A stretch of DNA of 64,000 bases, taken from assembly GCA_964415085.1 (NCBI GenBank), contig CAYPYI010000002.1, forward strand, positions 13,253-77,252. Direction: 5' to 3'. The notes under the pieces were generated by a model. That model saw nothing but the letters and a program-made list of their open reading frames with translations. It was not told the origin of the DNA and ran no database searches. Below, in pieces: positions 1 through 7,466 of the stretch. Source of the stretch: CAYPYI01 sp964415085. GTDB lineage: Bacteria > Bacillota > Clostridia > Tissierellales > Tissierellaceae. The stretch's first letter is position 1. Each line of letters begins with the position of its first letter. Made by a program: the position numbers and the translations under genes.

Positions 1-179
1 ATGTATCTTTCTTTTGTTATTAAAGTTTTTAATTTTATATATCTTATATCATGTTTTAGTCTAGATAATAGTAGTTGTTCATTTAAATAGCTATAAGTAT
101 TTTCCATATTGAAATTTATAGATAAAAGTAAAGTGAAAATAATTATTATTATAAACAATTCTAGTAACATATTATTCAT
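1..179 (-). CDS. Pseudopilin-like membrane protein, 3' end cut by window edge
   Basis: A reading frame starts at an ATG (179-177) and stays open to the left edge, giving about 59 residues with no stop. The start overlaps the end of the upstream prepilin gene (ATGAATAA overlap), which is typical of translational coupling. The N-terminus is a short polar stretch followed by a strongly hydrophobic segment (residues about 4-21, LLELFIIIIIFTLL...) that contains a glutamate near its start. This is the layout of a pilin N-terminal helix, although a clear prepilin peptidase G|F site is missing. Position in the cluster suggests a minor pseudopilin of the ComGD/GspH kind. That is inference; only the N-terminus is visible. 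Confidence 0.55.
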   Translation of the reverse strand, partial: MNNMLLELFIIIIIFTLLLSINFNMENTYSYLNEQLLLSRLKHDIRYIKLKTLITKERY

Positions 180-522
180 TCAATTTTTCCTTAATTTCAG
201 GTTCAATTAATACTTCACCATCTTTTTTTATTAAAACAGTATATTCTACTTCTTTATCAAGTGGATATTCAGGCCATTTATCTAGATACTCCTTCCATTC
301 ACTCGAAGATTTATCCCAATCTATATCTGATGTAACTGTATTATCTATATAGTATATTTTGGCAGCATTTAAAAGAGTTTGTCTATTAGCTTTATCCACT
401 TGAGTTTTTGCGCTACTTTGTATCTTTACAACATTTGGTAAAGCAATACTTGCTATTAAGGACATAATCACTAAAACTACAACAAGTTCAATTAGTGTAA
501 AACCTTTATTATTAATTTTCAT
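172..522 (-). CDS. Type IV prepilin / ComGC-like major pseudopilin
   Basis: A 116-residue protein with a textbook class III signal: a short basic leader (MKINNKG), cleavage between G7 and F8, then FTLIELVVVLVIM with the conserved Glu5 of the mature pilin. The hydrophobic helix runs to about residue 30. The remainder is a small soluble domain without the paired cysteines of some ComGC proteins. It would be processed by a prepilin peptidase, not present in this window, and assembled by the ATPase and GspF-family protein encoded just upstream. Spacing to the gspF-like gene is 15 bp, so it belongs to the same operon. Whether the fibre serves DNA uptake or motility/adhesion cannot be decided from this sequence. 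Confidence 0.85.
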   Translation of the reverse strand: MKINNKGFTLIELVVVLVIMSLIASIALPNVVKIQSSAKTQVDKANRQTLLNAAKIYYIDNTVTSDIDWDKSSSEWKEYLDKWPEYPLDKEVEYTVLIKKDGEVLIEPEIKEKLNE

Positions 523-537
523 TATATTCCTCCCATT

Positions 538-1581
538 TTAGTTTAAGAATAAATCTATATTTGTAATTGGAACTACCATAAAAATAACTATAGCTCCTAT
601 TATTACCCCCATAGCTATTATTAACGATGGTTCTATTAGCATTATTTTTTTATTAATGTTATACTTACATTCTTCTTTTATTAAATTTGACAATGTGAGA
701 AAAACATTATCCAGAGTACCAGTTTCCTCTCCTACTATAATTAAGCTTAATAATTCATCATCTAAATTTAGACTTTTCTTAATAGAAGCAGAAAACCTAT
801 TTCCTTTATCAATATATTGAGATAATCTAATTAAATTATCTTTAAAATATAAATTATTTTCTATATCTATTACTTTTGATAGTGACTGACTTATTGTATT
901 TTTAGAGATCATTAAGTAATAAAGATTTGAAAATAAATAATATAATTTAAATTTTTTTATAATCTGTCTACTGTAAAACAATTTAAATATTTTATATTTA
1001 ATACTATAGTTGTTACCTTTAATTAATCTATAGGTAATCAAAATCAATAAAATCATTAAAATTACTAAATATAATAGAGTTTTTTCCAAAAATATAAATA
1101 TTTTAAAACTTAAAGGAATATCTAACCCATATCCCAAATAGATATTTTTAAATATTGGAAGTATAAATTTTGTGATTGTAAATAGTAACAAGACAATACA
1201 CATTACTAATATTAAAGGATATGTTAATGATGTTAGTATTCTTTTAGTTATCTTATCTTTATTTGAAATATGTTCTTTTATAACTTGTAAGCTATTTATA
1301 ATATCCCCTGTATTTTCTCCCATCTCTAAAATACCTATTAAAAATGTATCTATCTTTGTATTTTTCTTTATACTAGCTGAAAATCTTTCTCCACTTTGTA
1401 TTGAAGATACTATATTTTCTAGTAATATTTTTATATTTTTTTCTTTATGATTATTTGATATTAAAATTAAGCTATCTACTAATGGAATATTTGCATTTAA
1501 TAATACTAATAATTTATTTATTAAAAATATCTGTTCTTTAACTTTTATTTTCTTATCTAGCATGCTTGATATATTCTTCAT
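538..1581 (-). CDS. Type II secretion/type IV pilus inner-membrane platform protein (GspF/PilC/ComGB family)
   Basis: A 347-residue polytopic protein of the GspF family, the inner-membrane platform that couples the assembly ATPase to pilin polymerisation. The family's internal duplication is visible: the motif G-[E/N]-RFSASIKK occurs once near residue 64 and again near residue 257, each in a cytoplasmic helical domain. Hydrophobic segments lie at about 120-144, 166-186 and 316-340, the usual three-helix arrangement. The ATG at 1581 has AAGGAA upstream and lies inside the end of the ATPase gene (29 bp overlap), so the two are translationally coupled. Length is slightly short of the usual ~350-400 residues. 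Confidence 0.88.
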   Translation of the reverse strand: MKNISSMLDKKIKVKEQIFLINKLLVLLNANIPLVDSLILISNNHKEKNIKILLENIVSSIQSGERFSASIKKNTKIDTFLIGILEMGENTGDIINSLQVIKEHISNKDKITKRILTSLTYPLILVMCIVLLLFTITKFILPIFKNIYLGYGLDIPLSFKIFIFLEKTLLYLVILMILLILITYRLIKGNNYSIKYKIFKLFYSRQIIKKFKLYYLFSNLYYLMISKNTISQSLSKVIDIENNLYFKDNLIRLSQYIDKGNRFSASIKKSLNLDDELLSLIIVGEETGTLDNVFLTLSNLIKEECKYNINKKIMLIEPSLIIAMGVIIGAIVIFMVVPITNIDLFLN

Positions 1582-2728
1582 AAGAAATTATTCCTTCTTT
1601 TAATAGTTTTTTCAAGTAAACGTTAGATTTTGATATATAGTTATATTCTGCTAAAAAATTTTCATTTAGGATATTTGACTTAAAAATATCATCCGTATCT
1701 ATAATCTCATGGACAGCTAATCTACCTTTATAACCATTGAGACATTTACTACATCCTTTCGATGTGTATATATTTTCTTCAAGCTTTATCTTACAGTTAT
1801 TACATAACTTTCTCACTAAGATTTGTGATGATAGATAAACTAATGATGAATTAATAAGGCTAAGTGGGAGACCCATCTCTAAAAGTCTTAGAATAGCATC
1901 TAAGCAGTTATTGCTATGTATACTACTAAGTACTAGGTGCCCTGACAAACTAGCTTCTATAGCTAACTTAGCCATGTTACTATCTCTTATTTCACCGATC
2001 ATAATAATATCAGGGTCTTGACGTAAAATATATTTAAATATTTCTTGAAATTCTAGACTTTTATTACTATTAAGTTGAATCTGATTTGTCCCCTTTATTA
2101 GATATTCAATAGGATCTTCTATTGTATAAATATTGTTTGATTCATTGTTTAAATAGTCAATAATTGTGTATAAGCTTGTTGTTTTACCACTTCCTGTTGG
2201 ACCTGAAATAAGTATTAATCCTGAGCTAAGGCTAATTTTTCTTATTAGATAATCACAAGATTTCTTATTAAGACCAATAGAGCTTATATCATATACAAAC
2301 TTCTCTTTATCTAAAATCCTTATTACTATTTTTTCTCCCATATAGGTTTGAATAACAGAAACTCTAAAATCAACTTTTCTATTATATAATGTTTTATTAA
2401 ACCTTCCTTCTTGAGGAGATATTTTATTAGATATGTCTAATTTTGATATATTTTTAATTATATTAATAACCTTTTCTGCATATTTTAGATTTATTTTTAA
2501 AAAATCAAACAAATTGCCATCTTTTCTATACCTAATTAATATATAATTATCTTCTGGATCAAAATGTATATCAGATATATCCTCTTTCACAGCTATTTTT
2601 ATTATAGTGTCTAGTATACTAGTTGAAATGTCTGAGTTAATACTAATATCAGTACCATACCCTAAATTCTCAGATTCCTTAATCATACTTTCAATATTAT
2701 TTTTTTGATTCAAAAATTTATTATTCAA
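1553..2728 (-). CDS. Type II secretion/type IV pilus assembly ATPase (GspE/PilB/ComGA family)
   Basis: A 391-residue secretion ATPase that powers pilus or pseudopilus assembly. Visible motifs in order: Walker A GPTGSGKT (176-183), Asp box TIEDPIE (202-208), Walker B with IIMIGEIRD (240-248), His box GHLVLSSIHS (263-272), and the C-terminal zinc site with four cysteines at 309, 312, 326 and 329. The N-terminal MshEN/GspE-N domain of full-length PilB is absent, making it short like ComGA or compact clostridial PilB proteins. The start is TTG at 2728, chosen because AGGAGG sits six bases upstream and no better ATG exists. It is the first gene of the visible pilus cluster. Confidence 0.9.
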   Translation of the reverse strand: MNNKFLNQKNNIESMIKESENLGYGTDISINSDISTSILDTIIKIAVKEDISDIHFDPEDNYILIRYRKDGNLFDFLKINLKYAEKVINIIKNISKLDISNKISPQEGRFNKTLYNRKVDFRVSVIQTYMGEKIVIRILDKEKFVYDISSIGLNKKSCDYLIRKISLSSGLILISGPTGSGKTTSLYTIIDYLNNESNNIYTIEDPIEYLIKGTNQIQLNSNKSLEFQEIFKYILRQDPDIIMIGEIRDSNMAKLAIEASLSGHLVLSSIHSNNCLDAILRLLEMGLPLSLINSSLVYLSSQILVRKLCNNCKIKLEENIYTSKGCSKCLNGYKGRLAVHEIIDTDDIFKSNILNENFLAEYNYISKSNVYLKKLLKEGIISYEEYIKHAR

Positions 2729-2879
2729 TACTATCCTCCTTTCTTATTTCTTATTAATATATTTACATTATTATTATAATAATCCTTCTTTTATATTTTA
2801 AAAATATAATTATTTTGAAAATCATATATAATATTAATAACAAAATAAAAAAATATATAATAAATTTAATGTTTTGCAC

Positions 2880-2909
2880 AAAAAAAAGATGTATATACAT
2901 ATACATCTT
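2880..2909 (-). terminator. Rho-independent terminator after the 131-residue gene
   Basis: Read on the minus strand, a hairpin with arms AAGATGTATA and TATACATCTT is followed directly by a run of eight T. It closes the single-gene unit of the orphan gene and separates it from the pilus cluster downstream. Confidence 0.8.
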
Positions 2910-2961
2910 AAATAATAATATACTCACACAATATTAAGTTATTCTAGTTTACAATCTAATA

Positions 2962-3357
2962 TTAACGCTTAAGACCACAAATGTTTTTACAATCTTCTTC
3001 AAAGGATTTATTGCATCTTCTCCTACAAATATAGTCTGCTGCTTTTTCTTTCTCATCGCTTGTAATACCATATAAATTGCCATATGTATATTTATCAACT
3101 AATAAAACGGTGAAAAGATCATCATGATTAAACACATTATCTTCATTGTATAAAATTGAGTCCAATACTATTTCTCCTAAATCCATTGTTAGCTCAATAA
3201 AACTGTTATATAAAGATGCATTTTTATTATATGATAGATAAATACTTCCACTTCTTAAATTTCGTTTTATTTCGTAATTGTCATAAAACCTTTGAATTTT
3301 ATCACACAATTCCGCACACCTATCATTAAGAGTCATTTTATACACAGGATTTATCAT
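2962..3357 (-). CDS. Hypothetical protein, 131 residues, cysteine-rich C-terminus
   Basis: I do not recognise this protein. It is soluble by sequence, mixed alpha/beta in character, without a signal peptide or membrane segment. Six cysteines are visible: two near residues 14 and 18 (CAELC) and four in the last 25 residues, where CRRRC, a further Cys and a near-terminal Cys followed by GLKR could form a metal site or disulphides. The ATG at 3357 is preceded by GGAGGT. The gene has its own promoter (3399-3427) and its own terminator (2880-2909), so it is a monocistronic unit between rnhB and the pilus genes. No function can be assigned from context. Confidence 0.7.
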   Translation of the reverse strand: MINPVYKMTLNDRCAELCDKIQRFYDNYEIKRNLRSGSIYLSYNKNASLYNSFIELTMDLGEIVLDSILYNEDNVFNHDDLFTVLLVDKYTYGNLYGITSDEKEKAADYICRRRCNKSFEEDCKNICGLKR

Positions 3358-3398
3358 TTTATTACCTCCATGCTAATAATTATAATTTTATAAATATA

Positions 3399-3427
3399 AT
3401 GTTATAACATGAAGAGATACCTGACAA
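3399..3427 (-). promoter_or_regulatory. Sigma-A type promoter for the 131-residue gene
   Basis: Minus-strand TTGTCA (3427-3422), a 17-base spacer, then TAACAT (3404-3399), about 40 bases upstream of the ATG at 3357. This is close to the sigma-A consensus. Confidence 0.55.
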
Positions 3428-3470
3428 GTCCTATATTTTGTTTTTATGCTAAATATAGCCTTATTATTTG

Positions 3471-3839
3471 TTATTTTTTGTTTTCTAAAATCTTTTTTAG
3501 AAATGTTAATCTATGATTATCACTTGGACCTAATTTAAGTATATTCTCTCTATGCTCCTTAGTCCCATAACCTTTATGTTTCTTTATATTATATCCTGGA
3601 TACATCTGATCCCATGTTTGACATAAGTTATCCCTATAAACTTTTGCCACTATGGATGCGCATGAAATACTATATGATAATTCGTCACCCTTTATAATGT
3701 TTTCCTGTTCTATATCTAAATCTATATTTTCAGCATCAATTAAAAGTAAATCTGGTAATACTTGATTTCCATAATTATCTTTCAAATTAAGCACTGCTTG
3801 TTTCATAGCCAATCTAGTTGCTTTCTTTATATTTATTTC
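3471..3839 (-). pseudogene. rnhB: RNase HII, C-terminal part (gene interrupted)
   Basis: The C-terminal about 122 residues of ribonuclease HII, which removes RNA from RNA-DNA hybrids and single ribonucleotides from DNA. Visible are the segment beginning EINIKKATRLAMKQA, the LLIDA strand carrying a catalytic aspartate, and the SISCASIVAKVYRD helix typical of the family. It ends in the usual basic tail. Immediately upstream in the same frame the protein turns into a J-domain instead of the RNase HII N-terminal half, which lies on the other side of the N gap (4006-4255). The two halves are complementary and would give a normal-length enzyme if joined. I therefore read this as one rnhB gene broken by the assembly, not as two genes. 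Confidence 0.8.
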
Positions 3840-3986
3840 CTTTATCTTCTCTTGGGCCAGGTCAGATAAAGGATTATTTGCATACTGGTCAGGATGGTAT
3901 TTCTTTACAAGCTTCTTATATGCTGTTTTTATCTCCTCTTGGCTAGCATCCTTGTTAACTCCTAAAACTTCATATGGACTGTTCAA
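3831..3986 (-). other. Misplaced J-domain (DnaJ-like) fragment inside rnhB
   Basis: Starting at a TTG (3986), about 52 residues form the N-terminus of a J-domain: the opening SPYEVLGVNKDAS, helix II with KKLVKKY, the diagnostic HPD loop (HPDQYANNP), and the start of helix III ending KIKEIN. It then fuses in frame, at the shared residues EIN, to the C-terminal part of RNase HII. The rest of a J-domain protein is absent. The fragment abuts the ten-N gap at 3996-4005. A J-domain/RNase HII fusion is not known to me. The position at a gap and the shared junction residues point to a scaffolding or assembly chimera. Confidence 0.75.
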
Positions 3987-3995
3987 TCTTGTCTC

Positions 3996-4005
3996 NNNNN
4001 NNNNN
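3996..4005. other. Assembly gap (10 N) within rnhB
   Basis: Ten unknown bases separate the N-terminal part of RNase HII (ending ...GQVDPQI) from the J-domain fragment. The fixed length suggests a nominal scaffold gap of unknown true size. Confidence 0.95.
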
Positions 4006-4255
4006 TAATCTGTGGATCAACTTGACCTATACCAATTGCTATTGCATCTTTTCTTATTAATTCATCTAAAGCAATTCTCTTTTTTTCTGATAACTTTTTA
4101 GAATCCATAACACCATCAATATGATTATCTTTTGGCATTACTACTGCACATGCCACTACATCTCCTGATAAACAACCTCTACCTACTTCATCTATCCCAG
4201 CTATTACCTTATATCCCTTTTCATACATTTCTTCATCTAAAGTCATCTTACACTC
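4006..4255 (-). pseudogene. rnhB: RNase HII, N-terminal part (both ends at assembly gaps)
   Basis: This encodes the front of RNase HII: EKGYKVIAGIDEVGRG with the family's catalytic Asp-Glu pair, then a DSKKLSEKKR segment, ending GQVDPQI at the gap. The first ATG is at 4246, but the frame is open upstream into the second N gap. RNase HII proteins often carry a longer N-terminus before this motif, so the true start may be hidden there; no ribosome binding site is visible. The gene follows rbgA, the usual neighbour. Together with 3471-3839 it makes a complete enzyme apart from a few residues lost in the gap. Confidence 0.8.
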
Positions 4256-4265
4256 NNNNNNNNNN
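4256..4265. other. Assembly gap (10 N) between rbgA and rnhB
   Basis: Ten unknown bases at the rbgA 3' end and rnhB 5' end. The rbgA stop and the rnhB start are probably inside or next to this gap. Confidence 0.95.
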
Positions 4266-5109
4266 ATTGTTCAGGTATTTCCAAAGTTATATTACCTATA
4301 ATTCCTTTTCTGAACTCATCTAAAATAATGTTACTAACTCTTGTGTAATCAATTTCTCCACCAGATATTATACATCCTCTTTTTCTACCTATTTCTTCCA
4401 TATTCTCAATTCCTGTTTCCATTAAGTTTATATTATACCTTTCTTCTAACAATTCAGGATAAGTTTCCATAAGAGTTTCTATAAGCCTTAATGCAAGTGT
4501 CTCTCTATCAACTACCTCGTCTCTTATAGCACCTGTAAAGGCTAAATTCATACCAACTTGTTTATCTTCAAATTTAGGCCATAAAATACCTGGTGTATCA
4601 AGGAGTTCTAAATTTCCATTGGTTTTTATCCATTGATTTGTCTTAGTTATACCTGGTCTATTTCCTACTTTTGCTCCGCGTCTTCCTGATAATGTATTTA
4701 TCAGAGTAGATTTACCAGCATTAGGTATTCCTAAAATCATTGCTCTTGTGCTTCTATTTATAACTCCTCTTTCTTTAAGGCTGTCATTTTTTTCTTTCAT
4801 TACAGATTCAGATATTTTTAAAAGCTCAGATATTCCACTACCTTTAACTGAGTCCATAAGAATTACATCTATTCCTCTTTCTTTAAAGTAGCTTGCCCAT
4901 TGTTTATTTATATTACTATCAGATAAGTCTGATTTATTTAAAATTATTATTCTCTTCTTATCTTTAATTATTTCATCTATAACTGGATTTTGACTACTCA
5001 TTGGTATTCTTGCATCAAGTATTTCTATTACTAGATCTACTTTATGTAAGTTTTTTTGTATTGATTCTTTAGTTTTTTTCATGTGTCCTGGATACCAATT
5101 TATATGCAT
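4266..5109 (-). CDS. rbgA: Ribosome biogenesis GTPase YlqF/RbgA, 3' end at gap
   Basis: A circularly permuted GTPase needed for late assembly of the 50S subunit. The permuted order is visible: the N-terminal WYPGHM signature, G4 as NKSD, then G1 as GIPNAGKST, and G3 as DTPG, followed by the C-terminal helical domain. The start is set at the ATG at 5109 (MHINWYPGHM) because AGGAGGG lies just upstream. A GTG 30 bases further up overlaps the preceding terminator and is unlikely. The last codons run into the ten-N gap after ...LEIPEQ, so the exact C-terminus is unknown. About 281 residues are visible, near the family's usual length. Confidence 0.92.
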
Positions 5110-5126
5110 AAAAATCCCTCCTTTAT

Positions 5127-5163
5127 AAAAAAAGTACACCTACAAATAAATTGAGGGTGCACT
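5127..5163 (-). terminator. Rho-independent terminator after rplS
   Basis: Minus-strand hairpin with arms AGTGCACC and GGTGTACT (one G-T pair) followed by seven T. It ends the rplS transcript before rbgA. Confidence 0.75.
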
Positions 5164-5179
5164 ATAGTTTCATTCTAAA

Positions 5180-5527
5180 TTAATATTGAGTTTTTTCTTT
5201 AACTCTTGCTGCTTTACCTTGTCTATCTCTTAAGTAGAATAACTTAGATCTTTTAACATTACCTCTTCTAGTAACTACAAGATTAGCTATTCTTGGTGAA
5301 TTCGCTTGGAAAGTTCTTTCAACTCCAACACCGTAAGAAATCCTTCTTACTGTGAAAGTTTTACCTGCTCCACCGCCTTGTATTTTGATAACAATTCCTT
5401 CAAATACTTGGATTCTTTCACGAGTTCCTTCAACTATTCTATAGTGTACTTGAACAGTATCACCTACGTTAAATTTTTGTAAGTCATCTCTTATTTCATT
5501 TTCTTCTATCATTTTTATTATATCCAC
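5180..5527 (-). CDS. rplS: 50S ribosomal protein L19
   Basis: A 115-residue L19, located at the 30S-50S interface. The typical core is visible: FNVGDTVQVHYRI, RIQVFEGIVI, the TVRRISYGVGVER stretch, and the basic C-terminus with KLFYLRDRQGKAARV. The start is GTG at 5527, which fits the family N-terminus (DIIKMIEENE) and has GGGAGG eight bases upstream. It has its own promoter and leader (5541-5632) and its own terminator, so it is expressed as a single unit inside the trmD-rplS-rbgA neighbourhood. Confidence 0.96.
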   Translation of the reverse strand: MDIIKMIEENEIRDDLQKFNVGDTVQVHYRIVEGTRERIQVFEGIVIKIQGGGAGKTFTVRRISYGVGVERTFQANSPRIANLVVTRRGNVKRSKLFYLRDRQGKAARVKEKTQY

Positions 5528-5550
5528 TGTTCATTCCTCCCTTCTCCATA

Positions 5551-5603
5551 AGTGTTCATGTCAACTAAATTGACAGTGGACCACCCGTAATTCATACTTT
5601 GTT
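5551..5603 (-). ncRNA. rplS 5' leader, candidate L19 leader RNA
   Basis: The region between the rplS promoter and the GTG start can form a hairpin with perfect arms TGTCAA and TTGACA (5559-5564 with 5570-5575), preceded by ACGGGTGGTCC. Ribosomal protein L19 mRNAs in Firmicutes carry a known structured leader. Position fits, but I could not score this against the family model. Confidence 0.4.
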
Positions 5604-5632
5604 ATTATAACATAATAAATATTACAAATCAA
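5604..5632 (-). promoter_or_regulatory. Sigma-A promoter for rplS
   Basis: Minus-strand TTGATT (5632-5627), 17-base spacer, TATAAT (5609-5604). The -35 box lies immediately beside the trmD stop codon. Confidence 0.75.
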
Positions 5633-5635
5633 ATA

Positions 5636-6364
5636 TTATTGATCTTTTTCTATATCTTTTATAATTTCCATTATTTCAGATGATAATTTTTCATTATTTT
5701 CAATTAAATCTGGTCTTTTCTTTAGTGTATTTTCAATAGATTTATATTGTCGCCATTTATCAATTTCCTTATGATTTCCAGAAAGTAATATATCTGGTAC
5801 CTTATGGCCTTCAAATTCATAAGGCCTTGTATATTGGGGATACTCTAGTAGACCATTATAATGCGAATCTTCCTCATATGATGATTCTGTACTTAAAACC
5901 CCTGGTAGTAATCTTGTTACACTATCCACTAGAACCATAGCTGGAATTTCTCCACCAGTCAATACATAATCACCTATTGATATTTCCATATCAACATAAT
6001 TTTGAATAATTCTTTCATCTATACCTTCATAATGACCACAAAGTAGTATTAAATGTTTTTCTTTAGAAAGTTTATTAGCTAAACTTTGATCTAATACTTT
6101 ACCTTGAGGAGACATGTAAATAACAAGACTATCTTCTGACTTACATGAATTTATTGCCCTGTATATAGGTCCAGGTTGCATGAGCATCCCAGGTCCTCCT
6201 CCATAAGGATAATCATCAACCTTATTATGTTTATCTAAAGAAAAATCTCTAATATCTGTATATTTTATAGATAGTTTACTATCTTCAATAGCTCTTTTTA
6301 TTATACTCCAACTATTTAGTGGATAAAAAAACTCTGGAAATAACGTTAAAATATCTATTTTCAT
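5636..6364 (-). CDS. trmD: tRNA (guanine-N1)-methyltransferase TrmD
   Basis: A 242-residue SPOUT methyltransferase that forms m1G37 in tRNAs and so prevents frameshifting. Visible signatures: MKIDILTLFPEFF at the start, DYPYGGGPGM, LLCGHYEGIDERI and the knotted SAM-binding segment EISIGDYVLTGGE. The ATG at 6364 overlaps the rimM stop by four bases (ATGA), indicating coupling with rimM. Length is normal for the family. Confidence 0.97.
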   Translation of the reverse strand: MKIDILTLFPEFFYPLNSWSIIKRAIEDSKLSIKYTDIRDFSLDKHNKVDDYPYGGGPGMLMQPGPIYRAINSCKSEDSLVIYMSPQGKVLDQSLANKLSKEKHLILLCGHYEGIDERIIQNYVDMEISIGDYVLTGGEIPAMVLVDSVTRLLPGVLSTESSYEEDSHYNGLLEYPQYTRPYEFEGHKVPDILLSGNHKEIDKWRQYKSIENTLKKRPDLIENNEKLSSEIMEIIKDIEKDQ

Positions 6365-6858
6365 TCTATCATTCCTTCTATTGGATCAATAATCATTTCT
6401 TTATTATCTATATCTATATTAACAATGAACTCCTTAACGGCTGGTATTAAGTACTCTTTTTTTTCATCAACTACAACATAAACATCATTACCTATTCCTT
6501 GTAATACATCGTCTATGTTTCCAATATAATCATCATTGGTATTATAAACTTTTACCCCTATTAAATCTGCTATATAAAATTCATCATCACTTAATTCTGC
6601 TCTATCTTCCTTAGATATATAAACTTTCTGATCTTTATATAGTAAAACCTCATTAATATTATTAAATTCTTTAAACTTAATAATGATAATGTTTTTGTGT
6701 GGCCTTGCTTTTTCTATAGTCAATTTTTCTTTCTTATCTCCTAAATAAAGATATTCTAAGTCTTTAAACTTGTTCATATCATTATTTATAGGCATTAACT
6801 TAATTTCGCCTTTTATGCCATGTGTAGTTGTTACTTTTCCTATTGATATATATTCCAT
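6361..6858 (-). CDS. rimM: 16S rRNA processing/ribosome maturation factor RimM
   Basis: RimM helps mature the head of the 30S subunit. The N-terminal beta-barrel is visible with ISIGKVTTTHGIKGEIKL, and the C-terminal PRC-barrel with DLIGVKVYN, GIGNDVYVV and EYLIPAVKEFI. I place the start at the ATG at 6858 (MEYISIGK), giving 165 residues. A GTG nine bases further up is also in frame and has a reasonable ribosome binding site, so three extra residues are possible. It is preceded by a terminator (6883-6914) after khpA and has no obvious promoter, so it may rely on readthrough. Confidence 0.95.
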   Translation of the reverse strand: MEYISIGKVTTTHGIKGEIKLMPINNDMNKFKDLEYLYLGDKKEKLTIEKARPHKNIIIIKFKEFNNINEVLLYKDQKVYISKEDRAELSDDEFYIADLIGVKVYNTNDDYIGNIDDVLQGIGNDVYVVVDEKKEYLIPAVKEFIVNIDIDNKEMIIDPIEGMIE

Positions 6859-6882
6859 ATTAAACACCTACATCCTTTTATA

Positions 6883-6914
6883 TAAAATAATAAAGGGATT
6901 AAATATAATCCCTT
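6883..6914 (-). terminator. Terminator/attenuator between khpA and rimM
   Basis: Minus-strand hairpin with arms AAGGGATT and AATCCCTT followed by TATTATTTT. The khpA stop codon lies in the stem. The T tract is interrupted, so partial readthrough into rimM-trmD is likely. Confidence 0.65.
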
Positions 6915-7146
6915 ATTGTATAATTTCCACTACAGCCCTTTTATTCTCTTGTATAGCTGCAGCTTTCACTACAGTTCGAATTGCTTGAGCAATTCTTCCT
7001 TTTTTTCCTATAACCTTACCCATGTCTTCTTCTGCAACTTTTAGTTCTATAATAATTGATTGGGACCCTTCAATTTCTTTAACACTAACCTCATCTGGGT
7101 TATCAACTATTGACTTAGCTATATATTCAACTAATTCGCCCATCAT
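6913..7146 (-). CDS. khpA: KH-domain RNA-binding protein KhpA (YlqC)
   Basis: A 77-residue single-KH protein. The nucleic-acid-binding loop is visible as GKVIGKKGRIAQAIR (GxxG = GKKG). In Firmicutes KhpA pairs with KhpB and binds many RNAs, with effects on cell division; this is family knowledge. It sits between rpsP and rimM as usual, 14 bases from rpsP. Two consecutive ATG codons open the gene and either could serve as start. Confidence 0.93.
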   Translation of the reverse strand: MMGELVEYIAKSIVDNPDEVSVKEIEGSQSIIIELKVAEEDMGKVIGKKGRIAQAIRTVVKAAAIQENKRAVVEIIQ

Positions 7147-7160
7147 TACACCTCCTAGAA

Positions 7161-7430
7161 CTATTCTTCATCAGTAGTTTGTGCTGCTTCATAAACTCCA
7201 TTTTCTCTGAAAAGTCTATCAACTGTTTCTGATGGTGTAGCACCGTTAGAAATCCATTTGTTAGCTTTTTCTGCATCTATCTTAATTGTTACAGGTTCAG
7301 TAACTGGACTATAGTATCCAATTTCTTCTATGAATCTACCATCTCTCGCTCTACGAGAATCTGCAACAACTATTCTATAATAAGGATTATTTTTAGCACC
7401 TGTTCTTGTTAATCTTATTTTAACTGCCAT
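7161..7430 (-). CDS. rpsP: 30S ribosomal protein S16
   Basis: An 89-residue S16 with the standard N-terminus (MAVKIRLTRTGAKNNPYYRIVVAD), the RRARDGRFIEEIGYY segment and the usual C-terminal extension. It assembles early in the 30S body. It lies in the ylxM-ffh-rpsP-khpA operon, 36 bases after ffh, with an AAGGAGGTG ribosome binding site. Confidence 0.97.
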   Translation of the reverse strand: MAVKIRLTRTGAKNNPYYRIVVADSRRARDGRFIEEIGYYSPVTEPVTIKIDAEKANKWISNGATPSETVDRLFRENGVYEAAQTTDEE

Positions 7431-7466
7431 TTTAATATCACCTCCTTGTAATTTATTTTCTATCTA

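Noticed and set aside
2729..2879. A small gene or RNA between the pilus ATPase and the terminator at 2880
   Set aside because: The sequence is almost pure A/T with no open frame with ribosome binding site and no stable structure; probably just the pilus operon promoter region, with no boxes I can assign confidently.
3831..3986. A genuine new J-domain-RNase HII fusion protein
   Set aside because: The missing half of each protein, the adjacent N gap and the shared EIN junction make an assembly artefact far more likely.
4266..5139. Longer rbgA from a GTG at 5139
   Set aside because: That start falls within the rplS terminator, and the ATG at 5109 has an AGGAGGG site and the family N-terminus.
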